Assembly: GCA_947568835.1 (NCBI GenBank)
Contig: OX387604.1
Span: forward strand, 16,459,076 to 16,523,075
Length of the DNA stretch: 64,000 nucleotides
Source of the DNA: Protonemura montana
Lineage: Eukaryota > Arthropoda > Insecta > Plecoptera > Nemouridae
Direction of reading: 5' to 3'
The notes below the pieces were generated by a model. It saw nothing but the letters and a program-made list of their open reading frames with translations, had not been told where the DNA came from and did no database searches. Within the stretch, counting starts at the first letter, position 1. The number at the start of each line of letters is the position of its first letter. Of this stretch, positions 1 to 13,400 are shown in pieces. A program made the translations under genes and the position numbers.

Positions 1-1022
1 TCTGGAGCTCAGCAAAAGCTGAAACAAAGAAAATGAATATCACTTTTAAACATGTTACAATAACGACATTTTTTTACAAATAGCTTGGAGAAATGTCAAT
101 CAAAGTTTTACAATATTTAAGTTGAAACACGGGGGAGGGGGGCAATCTGTAGTGTTCCACAAGTTTTTCCAAATGATAATTTAGCATTAATGTTGCAAAC
201 ATATTAGTCGGTTAGTTGAAAACGTAAATTGTAAACGTAAGTTGAAATCAAGTAATACAAAATGCATTAGAACAATTCTGTGTCAAGTGTAGAAGAAGTC
301 TGTTCCAAGGAGAATAACAAAAAAAATTTAGCTACAATTATCTAGGCAATGCAATGCCACGAGGATATAGTTACAAGCATTAAGTGATGAATTTAGTAAT
401 TAAGCCGAATAACTATGAAATGAGATGCATTTTTACATTGGCAAGGGTCTGATCTGTATTTGATAAAAAGTGAATTTCAAAATAAAAATTAGGAAATGTC
501 ATGCTGCTCATGATGCTAAAACTAGTGGGGATCCTTTCAAAAAAGTAATAAAAATAGATTATTCACACACATTTCAACATAAAACAAGCAAATACATATG
601 CATGCCCACTGGAATTAATCTGTCAGTATTAATGTGTTAATACATACATCAAATTGAAAGAGGAATGCAACGTGAATGAATATAAATACTGAGGCTAGAA
701 TCTCATACAGAGTACCATGCACGAGGAGAAAACCTCGACTTTGGCTCGAATCCAATGTGCACATCTGAGCGAATGCTGAAAGCAACGAAAATTTTTTCTT
801 TTAACTGTCCAAAAGTAGTGACAACAAATTTAAAATAAAGTAGAATAAAAAAAAAACAAAGAAAAAATGTATAAGTCAAATTATAAGGAAAAAGTGACAA
901 TCTGTAAAAGCACGCAAGAGCATATCAATGCCGAAAAAATTATATCTTGTAAACGGTTGCAGTGAGTGGAGATCAAAACATTAGCTCTCTGAAAGTGTAT
1001 ACACCATTACCATCACCATTAC
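1..1022 (-). other. Plexin intron, 3' side (partial)
   Basis: AT-rich sequence following the GT donor at 1022-1021. It has no exon-like segment matching the expected plexin cytoplasmic region and no recognisable repeat. It is taken as the start of an intron that continues beyond the left edge. Confidence 0.8.
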
Positions 1023-1443
1023 CTTGTTTGCACTCTGATCGCACATTGCTCTCTAGTGTGTCCATTTGAATCTGTATCCGCTTGTATTCGCGCTCAGCTT
1101 GAGTTGATTTCCGTCGGTAGACAACGAGAACGACGATGAAGACCAAGACTAGCATAAATGTGCCTGCTGCAATGCCAGCTATCGCCTCCGGAGGGAACGA
1201 ATATGGCTTGATCACTTCATATCGCAGAAAGCCAATAGGAAAGCGCAGACTTCTTCCCACACGAACTACGACAAGCGGCAATCCTGTGTCCGTTCGAACG
1301 CCGATCTCGTCCGTGCCGGATGGCTGGACTTCCGGGGGCGTACACACAAGCTGCGTCATGGCGAGTGAAGTCACGTTGCAAGGACGGGTACCGATGGTCA
1401 CATTTACGTCCGACTCATCACTAGCCAAGTTTAGATTCTCTCC
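1023..1443 (-). CDS. PlexA: Plexin exon 11 of window: last IPT domain, transmembrane helix, juxtamembrane segment
   Basis: The exon is 421 bp, 140 codons plus one base (phase 1 end). The acceptor is CTTGTTACAG and the donor CAAG|GTAATG. Exon residues 1-36 finish the last IPT domain ([20 protein letters not shown], then a CTPP motif). Residues 87-109 form a 23-residue hydrophobic transmembrane helix encoded at 1117-1185. It is followed by the basic stop-transfer YRRK and a heptad-like juxtamembrane helix ([27 protein letters not shown]). The latter is the plexin activation segment before the GAP domain. The next exon, expected to resemble AFAELQTD in plexins, lies left of the window. Confidence 0.95.
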
Positions 1444-4400
1444 CTGTAACAAGAATTATGTGTATTAAAATCTCAGTAAAGTGCAAACATCTTCACAAAC
1501 AGAATCTCATATGAAACTGTTTGACAAATCACAATTGGATCTTTTACCTCAATGACTAAAGTGTCTCCTTTGTACAGCTTAATTTGGTTGGGAAATTCAA
1601 AAAATTTTGGGTCATCGACGTAGAGAAGCTCTGATCGGAGACTCTGGAAATGCTTCTCTAAATCTTTCACCGACTCTACGCTGTCCATGTTGAAGCCAAT
1701 CCGCAAAGGGAGCCGGGTCTCGGTGGACTTTTGCAGTGAGCGTCGCAGTCTTGAAGTTTGCAGGTATTTTAAATCAACTGGTGGGGAAGGGCATTCCATC
1801 TGGGCTGTGTTTAACACTTGGCAAACCTGTCCAGGATAAAAAAAGGTATATTATTTTCAGATTACTTCTCGGCCATCCACAGCATTGTATAACATTGATG
1901 AGTTCCCTCTTTCGACTCTCAGACTTGATACCTAACAGCATATGAAGTAGCTAAAACATTTCTCTGGATAAGAAATGTGTTGTAGTGGCAGAGGAACTAT
2001 CTAATCATTAGTTGTTATTCTTACCGTTTTGTTAACTGGGCTTGGTTCATCATCGATGAAAACGGTCATCTCAGGCTTTAAAATAGTGTCCAAGTTCGTT
2101 CCATGAACAGTGATCATTCGACCTCCAGCCGCAAAACTTCGGAGAGGTTTGATTTCCATGATGGTTGGATCATTCGTATAATTGAATGGATTCATTTCGA
2201 GCGTCCTATTTGCTCCATCTATAGATAACATCAGTCTTTGAACTCGGTGTGGCCCCTTTGAACGTGAAGTGATGCACGTGATTCGGCTGCTCGACGCTTG
2301 TGTCGAGTTCACGCGACAAGGCAAGTCATCGAGGAACGCAGAAATGGTGCTGCCAATGTTGAGGTATTGCCCGGTGATCGCAAGTTGTGTGCCACCACTT
2401 TCTGGTCCCATTGGAGGGAACACACCTTCTAACAAAATATCCTGTAAAATAACATAGTAGTTAGTTTCATTAAAAACAAACTTAGAAAAGTGTTTTTATA
2501 AATCCATCCATTATACCTATTCCTGGCATGATTATGTATATTTGGGTTGACTTTTACTTATACAAATAAAATTAAAATCTTTCAAAACAAAAGCAACGTC
2601 AGCCATTCAAATGAATTTCTAGCCCATAGTTTTTGATAAAAACTTGGCAGCAAGTTTTCCTGGTGGCCTAATTAAAACATCTTCCACAAACCTGGACGTA
2701 TCCAATACGAAATTGGAACATACCTTATAACTGAAATGAACTGAAGACTCTGTGTAGCCAGCTTCGTTTCCAACCACGACGGAAGCAACATTTTCTCCAT
2801 CAGACGGGCCCGTTCGACATATTATTCTTACTGAGACTTCATAATGGATCAGCTCACAGGGCGTCTGGCCAATGTGGATCTTGCCTTTCACATCTTCTTC
2901 TTTTAAACCCAGGTTGCTGCCTTCTATTGTCACCAAAGTGCCCCCTTCTATCGGGCCACTCAAAGGTTTGATCTAAAATAGGAACAAGAATATTAACTGC
3001 AGACTATTGTTTTGTCAAGTCTTTGGTTTTGATTGTTAGGGAAAATTCCAATGGTCAAACATTCAAAAACCTCATTAAACCTGACAGAAACTAAGATACG
3101 AGACCAAAGATTTTATAATGATTTGGTTTTAAGGACAAAGCTCTTCGATGGGAGGTTTGTCGTCCTAAAAAGGACTTTCTGGTCTCCTAGTCTTTTTAGG
3201 ACTACAAGCCCTTCATGCAAGTGCTTGAACTGCAAAACTGCAACTGTCAAAAATGGTTTTATGGCCACTAAGTCTTGTGGAGAACTAAAACTCCTTCATT
3301 AAAGAGTTTTAACCAAAAAACCACAACTTTCATCAAGGGCAGCAAGCTCTGAAAACCTTCTGATAATCAAAGATCTTAAGTTAACAATCACAATCCATAC
3401 CCAAAACAAATTTTGGGAGTCATCATACAGATCGAAAAGTCTTTGGTGTCAAAAGCATACTGGTAAGCCTTGTTGATTTAATATCTAAATGATTGGCCAG
3501 TGTTATGGATTGCTGTGATGATTTTTTTATCAAGTCCTAGATGTTCTGATCCTATTACAGAATGGAACCCCAAAAGCTTTTGTAATATCAACAATGGTTC
3601 AAAATGCAGACTTAAGACATGAGAAAAAACAATTCCCTGTTAAAACCTTATCTGTTTTTGTAGCAAATAGCACAGATCGTGGCAGACAAGTTAGTATTTT
3701 GAATCATTGATGAGATTATAAGAATTTCCTGATCATATTTGGTATTATGACTAGAACATCCAGATCTCGAAAAAGAAACATACTCACATTCACAGCAATC
3801 TGTGTTAGCGGTCCATTACTCAGATTTCCCAAGCTTACCATTCTGCCGTTTACTCTAGGACAATTCCATGGCGGCAACTTTCAACATTTTTTATGGGTTT
3901 GGAGTGTGTTTGCCAGTATTAATATCTTTAGTCTTATGCTGTGGTCTCATGTTTTATTATATGTCAGGTTTATTTTGAGGTTTATTGGGAGTTTGACACT
4001 TGCTAATGTTTTCACAACCAACCTAGTAGAGCGTGTGACAACATACATGTCCAATCGACTTAAAACTTTCTGTGCCTGTGTTTTAATACTATAAACCTTA
4101 GAGAAAGTAATGCTCTAAGCTATAACTCAGGCAAACCTGAGCAAGGCTGAACTTGAAAATATTTAGATTTTCTAGAAAGTTAGCCATAATCTAATGGACA
4201 GCAGCCCTCTGATGGTTTTGGTTGTCCTAGTTTAAAATACAGAATTCAACCTTGGTCGCTTACAACTTTTGCCCGCTTGACTTACCATATCTATGCGTGG
4301 CTTAGGGCACTCATTCGCTGATGAATGCAAGCAGGTTTCGCTGAAACTGCATGTGTTTCCACACCAAGTACACTGGTATTTGTTGTTGCGGGTGACACAA

Positions 4401-7400
4401 AGTGAACAGTCGGCATGCTCTCGATGAGACCCAAGAATATCACACTTGTAGAGTACAACAGTTATAGTGTCTACGTGATGGTTGCGATTCCAAACAATTG
4501 TGACACTCGCTTGGTATTCTCCTGTGTTGGCTTCATAAGAATACTGGAACAGAAATACAAGTTATTATTTGGTTGTTAAATTGTGAAAAAGTTTGAAAGA
4601 TTGAACTAGTTTGAAAGATTATCTAGATGCTACCCAGCTTCCACCTAGGACGGAATCAATTTCATTTGGCTCTGCTAGAACGAAAGTAAAATTGAAGACA
4701 CTGAAAATCATGTTAGGATCTTCAAGTTTTTCAAAAATATTAGTTTGTAGCTTTTCCTTAGATTATCTACCTGAGCATTTAACTCCCTCAAATTTTTGCA
4801 TTATGAATGTATGCAAAGCATCAACTAAGATTTAAAAAAAAATGCCTAGAGCAAGGCAGAGTTCGTGCAATACGCACCGTAGTCTTGTCACAGACGATGA
4901 AGCGGTTTGATTCTACTCGTGCGGGCACCATCATTTTAGCCCCTTCAATATTGACGATGCACTGAAACCCTGTGTGGCCCACTTGTGGATGTGGAAGGTT
5001 TTCCACTTCTAGAACAATCTCTTTTGGCACGTTGTTTGGCAATAGAATGTCTTCGGCTGGGTGACGAAATCGAGGGCAGAAGTTTGCTCCATGCGTCATT
5101 AGGTGAGCAGGGTTCTGAAATAACATGAAGATGAATTTACTTCTCAAGTATGATGTAATTAAATGTGAGGTAGAAAATTATAATTAAAAATTATAAGATT
5201 ATTACTGGGAAAAGTTTTGTCGCTAAAAAATGTTGTCCTATGTAATCTTAAAGATTATTATTATAATTATAATAAATGTACACATCTGCAGATATTTAAA
5301 TAAGCAAAAATTTAAAATGTATAGGTAAGCAGATTTATAAGGGATATAAGAATATGACTCCTTTTCATTTAAGGAATGGTGATTGCACTTGAATCTATGA
5401 CTACAATGAATTGTTAGTTGGTTAGTAGGTACCTGTTGAAGCATATAGAGCATGCTTACATTTTCCCCACTGATGACTGTTCGTTGGCATGACGAAGTAT
5501 TGTGTGTGCATTTATTTTCATAAACGCACCAATTACAAGCCCACTGTGATTTCACGCAGTCCATGCACGTCAAGTGCTTCGAACAATCGTAGTAAGCAAA
5601 GTTTCGGCTGACAAAGTCTTTGTTGGTTTCCGACGAGCGAACGGAGAGAGGCACGAGGACATGGTCCCGAGCGTCTGGGATGGAAGGACGGCCGGACACT
5701 GCAGGCGTTGGGCACGAGAGACCGAAAGCCGTGACAGCTGCGTCGATTGGGTCCGCCGAGCCAAAAACACACTTGTATTTCGCTCCTGCTGGAAGCTCGG
5801 GCAGCGTTCGTATCGTCAGTTGAACCTGGAGAAAAAGAGCAAGACATTTAATTAATTATTTTATTACTTATGTGATTATCTATGTTTAGAATTGGGACCA
5901 CACACTGTTTGTGCTTTATGCTTATTTGAATTATTCTTTGGTTAAAAATCCAGCATGATGTGATTACTTGAGGCAGATGAGTTTATCCACGGAAAAGGAG
6001 TCTTCCATTCCAAAATGTATTCCATTGAAATGTAGCTCAGATTATAACGAGACCCTTTTCTACCCAGGAAACCTTACAATTTTTTTTTTTTATAAATTAG
6101 CAACACACTTGAGTGGCTAAAAGTGCACCAATTTTCCTCCCATTTAACGTTGTATCACACTGTTTTTTCTCTGGGAATTTTAAACATCACATCAATTTGT
6201 CTGCTGATGTCTCATGTATCACAGAATTATCAGGCAAATAGGCTGCTAGAAAGGGCAGTCATATGTTTCATGTCTCAAGTGAAAATTAATGAATCTAAGA
6301 AAAGATTGGTCGAGGAGGATTGGTATCAACTTAGATCGGTATTGGATCGGTGTCGGTATGGTATGGCAGGTAAGATATTGCCGGTACCGTTTGGTGTAAC
6401 CGTAGAAATAATGCATTTTCCAGAAAGTGTAAAGACATGCTTTTAGATCAACACCAAACCCGACAAAATTTGGAATTTTATTTTGGAATTTGAACAACAA
6501 TTAAAAATATTGAGGTTTATCCAAAAAATTGTAATGTCTAGCTGCAAGAGCCCTAATATTAAGCTGAAGTACATTTCTTTGTAAAAAACACCGAGTCTTC
6601 AGCCAGATAATTTTTTACCTGTCACCTAAAAATGTTTGCCCTATCAGCGGCTGAGGGTGGTACGTTGGTAATTTGAAGACAATGGCAAATGCTGCTTACA
6701 GATGGCATCTAGTTGGCTGTATCAATTTAATGCAAGATAAAAACCATTCTAACAATCGATAATTAATTTTGTGCTACTTGTATTTAGCTTTCAAATGAAA
6801 TCATATGCTTGGTTCTATGTACAGTAGTTTTTAAGGTAAAACAAGATATGTAAGCAGAAATTACCACACTACCTACCCAATGCCATCCTTAAACCAAGTT
6901 TTTAGGTCCTTTTTAGGACCGCAAGTCATTTCATTCAGAGCAAAACTGTTACACCAACACCAAGTTTACAATATTTACACCTGAAAAATATAACATCATT
7001 TTCTAGCAGTTACTTATTTTGGCATCACAGGAAATATAAGATGCTTCAAAACTTATGATTGGAGTTGTGAAGAGTGGATAAGATATTGCTTGGGGTTTGT
7101 GATAGAAATAGAGGATCTATTGTGAGCCTTGGGCAGTGATCACCAGCATCCTGCCTTTCTCTCCTTTCTCTCACAGTCTCTCCTTTCTATGAGCCCTTGG
7201 GCCATCCAATAAGCAGCCATACTAGAAAAGGGTTGCTGGAAAAACTTCTAGGGGTGGCCACTGCTAAGATGAAAGTACAAAAAGATTCAAGCATATCCAA
7301 GAAAAGTTTGTAAAATATGAAGAAAGGCAAACTAAATGTCATAAATCTAGAACAAAAATATCAAATGAATCCCTAAATTCCCCTGCCTGGGCAATTTGCT

Positions 7401-10400
7401 CGAGTTAAGTTTTGACAACACTATCAGATTATTACATCTGATGAAACCATTCAAAGAAGGATGTAGAGTAGTCCTGAACACCCAGGGTTCCATGTTGCTC
7501 TCTCAGTGGCAGCGTTATTAACTGAATGATGCCTCAAAAAATAAGTTGAAATATAGGAGGAAGGTAAGAAGGAGAAGAATAAAGTCTTAACAAAAGAAAC
7601 CCACCAGAAGGCAAATGCTATTTATTTTATGACGTTAAAATGTGCTTGTCAGGATTAGGTTTACTGACCAATATAGACCTGCTTGACTAGGAACGACTAT
7701 GTGTCATTGGCAATTGCCAAATGCCACTATTGTTTCTAGAATGGGTCATGTGTGACCTGTAACCCTAAACCTGATGGTGTTTGTGGCTAGATGTTGCCAT
7801 AGCTCACGCTTTCAGTGAGACAATAGCATCCTGCCCTTTGTAACCTTTACTACCAAGGAAATGGAGAAATACTTTGCTGATGATGGGTTTGATTTGATGC
7901 AGTGTTAAAATGATAAATGCACGAAATAGGGGTTCAATGAGAAATAAAAATACGTTTCTATCACCAGAATTACGGAAGTTTATCACCTTATAATTTGAGT
8001 GATAGCCCAATCGTTAAAAACTTACACACATTTCTTAATGCATTGGAAATACACAATGGTTAATGCTTATAAAAATGGCATGCTTAAACACAACCAAGTG
8101 CATGCAGGTATTATGGTAGCTACAAGCTCGAACTTTACATCGTTTACATTTTCTTTCAAGGATTTGAGTAGCTATCACGGCATTACAAGTCGAAACCATT
8201 CCCCTCGAGTTCCATTAGCAAGGCCACCACCTCGCGAACCACGACCTGACGAATATTGAACTGAAGGTCAACAGTAGGTAGTTGATCTTCAGCAAATAAC
8301 AAGCGGAAAATTAAGAAGACGAAGTCGGTTCTGGAAAACTGACTTGGAAAGATCGAGGGTAATAAACGCACTGTCATGACAAAAGCCATTAGTCGAGAGT
8401 GGTGTGATATGAGTGAGGACGTTCTGCTTCGAATGCCTCGTCGTGGAACCAAGGAATGAATTGGGGCGGACTTTCTGGTAAAATCTCCCGCCCACTACAT
8501 CTATTTGGCTACTGGCAACGATTGAGCGCCGATCGACGAGATACTGTAAGTTATTTTACGCTTATTGCCTGTCGTGTACTGAGGTGGCACCTGCCTTCTG
8601 TGATTATAACCAATTAACGTGGAAAACAAAACATGAATTGGAATATAGAATAAGTGCGGCATTTTGATAGAAATTACTTCGTGGAACCAAATTTATGACT
8701 GTGAATTCATTTTAGGTGCATGTATTTACATGACTATTTTCTAATGTCGACGGGCACCTTTTGAACACGACAATGGCAAGGAATGAGTTGCATTGATAGA
8801 AAAATTAAGTGGTACTTGGAAAACGAAAAAATATATATGTTTATGTATTATAATATTCTACAGGACAAGACAAGGTAGCCATTTAGCAAGTCAGTGGTGT
8901 GTGGTGGCTCGTACCGTGGTCATTTGGTTGATGGGCATGCGGTCAGGCAGCACTTGCTCGAAGTCTATACATTGCTGGCCTGTACCCAGCGACAGCCACC
9001 GAGGAGAACTATGACTGGCTTTCTGGCAGGCGCTTCTCATAGTACACCTGCAACAAGGAATCAAACAAAACAACATTTAGATTGCGCAATCAACTAATAT
9101 ATCGATACTCCACATCTGGAGAGATGATCACAAGGAGATACAGATAAATTGTGGTTAGCAGGATGCTCCACCATCCAACAAGAAAAATGCTAATTTCAAA
9201 CGGTGTTATGTTGCTCTTGTGTAAAATATGTATTTTTTTTTCAAGATCTAGAAATTGTTTATGTAAATGCGATGATAGTCTGTGAGTATGTCCAGGATAA
9301 ATGCCTCGTTTTCATTTAAAATAGCCAAATTCGTATTACATGCGTTCAGTAAAGCATGCATAATTTCTGACTTGCGTTTAAAGCATCAGTAATTGCAAGA
9401 GCTTTGGTCGAGAATTCCCTTCAGTTAAAACCACCCCTCGCCAATCGATACCCATGGTTGAAACCGAATTTACATTCCTGGTGTATGGGTAGCAATCGCG
9501 CGTGCAGTCACCAGGTTATGAGCTTAAACGCACACACATACATGTATTGCGTAGTTTTCATGTATCTTTCCGTATTTTGTCCGTTTGAACAGGCCATCGT
9601 AATTGTAAGCACAGTCCACGTAAGCTGCACATTAGTAAAAAAAATAAATTTCGAAAATCGGCTATGTTTTGAAAGCATATGATTTATGCAACTCTCAATA
9701 GAACCCAATAAACACAGCGCTGGCACTGCAAGATTTGACAACTGTTCAGGAAGTTTTATCTTTAGGAATGGAATGGATACAATAACTGACCACTCGCGTT
9801 AGAAATATGAAGGGATGTTGAGGAGAGACTGCAGGGATTCTGAAATCCACAACGATTCTGTAGGGATCCCATCCCCTGTTAACTAACTCCATTTGAATCA
9901 CAAGAGCATGATGGGTAAATCCCCTTAGGCTGTGTTGCTATGCAATTGCAGCTCTGGGGCATGCTACGCTACATATCAACACTTCTTTCAGGATGTACAG
10001 ACGTAGTCTTTTCCCTCAGATCTTTACTACGAGAGCTATGAGGGCAAGGAGCGTCGATGAGCGAAGGACCATTTCAAACCAGACTCTATCAGCACTCAAA
10101 ATGGACAGGCGGAATACAATTTACTAGCGCAGCAAACAAACGACTTAACTGTGTTAGATATTAAGTGTGTTTTACAATAAGCCAGTTGACTTGCATCCAC
10201 ATTTGCCAAGAAAGAAGCATAATATGACTGAACGAGATTTCGTTAAAAAATGCGATTCCACTTTCCACACTTTGACTATCGATCATATTAATGAATTCCA
10301 ACTGAATGTGACAACGGAAGTTTTAACAACAATCCTATATATATATTTCATATAAAGACAAAAACGTCATTGAAGAGGAAAATAGTAATTTAAAAAATTA

Positions 10401-13400
10401 CTCGCTTCTAGTTTCGTCCCTAAAATGACGAAAGAGGTGGTGTGTGTTATATTCTTTAGCTGCTTGCCGTCAACTCTCGCTATAATTATACAGGCAATCA
10501 CGACAACTTTGCCTTTGGCCAGGCCTCTAATATGCACTACCTTTAGCACTACCTTGTCGCTTAATGGAATACACGAGACCGTAAAAGCTATCCCACCCAA
10601 GGCGTATCGCTAAGATTATGCCATGGACTCAGAAAACGAGACTTTTAGACGAAAGAGAATCATACACATTTAAACGATGTCCAACCTTCCATAACTTGTC
10701 ATAATCGATCACAGGATTGCTCACATGACTCGACTTCTCTCCTTATTTACAGATTAGAAAATTCGCAGCCAAAGCATGGTTTTGACAAAAAGATTTAAAA
10801 AAAAAAATGTTAGTACTAAAATACAAGTCTGCCAGGTTTCAAATTGAAATAATTTTGTAGTTTATGTTGCATTTGTAATTTAGTACTTTTAAACGTTATT
10901 CATGACCTCCTTCAATTAGAGAGCCTATTGATGCTGTTCGACGACTCTTACCTGGCGAATCTCGTTTGAAGTACGAACAATGAATCTAAAATATCGTCTT
11001 TATTTAAACTCGCTAATTTACTAGTTGTCGGCTGCATAATCTACGCAGCGATTGCAATACAATGCCGAGAGGAAAGTCATCGCGGGGTCAATATCTTGTA
11101 GTGAGATCTTTTCAAACCCACATAGTGATACCGATATCATTTTGACTGCTTATGCCATGATGCCTAAGCCCATTACAGAAATGGATATGCAACTCGCTCG
11201 CTGAACACTCTGAAAGGGCAAGTCCTTTGACATGAAATGTAAGTCGCCACCGACATGCCATCAGCATGCGCCTGTGACATTGCTTATTACTATGATAATA
11301 TTATTGTTGTGTTGGCGAGAAAATCTCACTCTACTCACAAAACGCAATTGTTTAGGATTCAGTTGTCATAAAATATGCCAGTTTGTGTTACTTGGACGTA
11401 CCGTGACAAAAAAACAAACTATAGTCGCGATTCTGAGATGGTTTATTTTACCCGCTCGGTATTTGGAGTAAATCGGTACGTCATGCTACAGTATCTGTTG
11501 GCTCAGGTGACTTGGCTTACTTGCTTCCTTCCTTGCTTCCTTCCTTGCTTCCTTCCTTGCTTGCTTCCTTGCTTCCTTGCTTCCTTCCTTGCTTCCTTCC
11601 TTCCTTCCTTCCTTCCTTCCTTCCTTCCTTCCTTCCTTCCTTCCTTCCTTCCTTCCTTCCTTCCTTCCTTCCTACCTACGTACCTACGTACCTACGTACC
11701 TAAGTACCTACGTACCTACCTCCCTACCTACCTCCCTACCTACCGTCCTTCCTACCTACCGTCCTTCTTTCTGGCTTTCCTTCCTCTGCACAGTTGATGC
11801 AGGATGCATAAAGTAATCTTATCTCTTTAACGAGAGGTTTTATTCAGAAGGCGATGCCGAGTGCCAAGGCGAGTACACACATTATTGATTAGCATTATCG
11901 TTTCTATCTCAACTGGTGTAACGAGCTAGTAAATTACAATTGAATAATTGGTTCATACAATGGCAAACTTAAGGAGGTGCGTTGAATCATTTAAACAGTC
12001 ATGTTGAAAATGTTCATTGTGACTAGTTACATTGTTTTTCACGAGTACAAAACGCTTCCTTGTTTTCCTCGAATTTCTTCCAGACACCAACAAAATAACA
12101 AGTTAATTCATAACAGCGATTAGATGCCAAATCTTAGCAGCTTATTGCCAAAGTTTAATTATCAACTGAAATTATGCGCACACAAACAAGTAGAGAAGCA
12201 TGGTTACTTGTAATAGAAGTAAAATGTCCGCTTATTTTATTTATTCTATAATAAACGATGACAATTGATGTACTGTTTCACGTTTTGTTCATTTTGAGTA
12301 CAATCTCCACCAATTTTGCGGCTATCAGTTTTAGTAGTCAAGGGAATCGGCATGGTTCGCCTACTTGCTAAATACATGGCACAGTTAACAGGGGTTGTTG
12401 TTACACTGGTAGTGTTAAGGGAAATCAAACTAATTAGGTAGTCCGAATCGGGCAAAATATCAGTATTGCAAGTGGAAGGGACGGTTTGTAGTCGCTATAC
12501 GTCCCAGTGAGCAATCGACAGTATAATATGCTCTCGAACTCTAGATATATAATACGCTCGACTCTGGTTGGAATACAGAACAAAATGTCAGCTAGATTTG
12601 GAAGCGTACCCGCACGCAGGCAAGTGAGAAAGATCAAAGATCACATCAGTGGAATCATGCAACAAAAACAGCAGCAAGTGAACCGTATTTGTGATAGTCC
12701 AATCCGCATGTTGCGTTACCTCTAGGGACGTTCATTTTCGACCGAATGGTCTATGAGACACACATTCTGGCCAAAAGAAATCGAAATCGAATTCTAATCT
12801 GGTTGCAGAGTGGCATATGATATATATATATATATATAATCGAATTGTCTGTAACCAACACCATTTTAGTTTCGTGGACGAACGACCACTTCTGAATTTC
12901 CAATAAAAACTTCCGGCTTGATAGAAAATTGCATACTAACGGTTTGAGCGCAGGTATAAGTACATCACAATGCAGCGTAAGAAAATGTATACGTCAAGGA
13001 TGTTACCAGCGTCCTAGATAGCACATCGAATGTCAGAGTGCGATCAGAAAACGAAATTCATCCATCAAATAGAGTGGAAAGATTTCCCACTTTTCTGCGG
13101 TTTTACGAGTATTCTGTCTTGCTACGCTGGGGACTAGCGAGTTGGATGCAATATCGGTCATGATACGCTACGGCTTTATTCCACACCACTGTGGTGCCGG
13201 TGTACTGTACCAGTGTACAGGACCTGCACAGAACCAGTGTATAGGGCCTAGGACTGGCACTGGCGGTATCATATGAGCGCAAAGCGCACAACACTAGGTA
13301 AGTCGCAGTACGGTGAACGATGCACGTACACACTGTTTGCTTGAGCTTTTATCCACGTAATGGATGCACCAAAAACGAGATCAAATTTAAAAAAATAAAC

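Noticed and set aside
5533..5855. Additional ORFs on both strands over plexin exon 5
   Set aside because: They are shadow frames of the GC-richer plexin exon.
8183..8452. Minus-strand ORF of 89 codons between plexin exons 4 and 5
   Set aside because: Exons 4 and 5 already join in phase with continuous family sequence. The ORF has no plexin similarity and no clear splice sites.
11375..11816. Overlapping plus-strand ORFs encoding FLPS repeats
   Set aside because: They are translations of the CCTT microsatellite in different frames.
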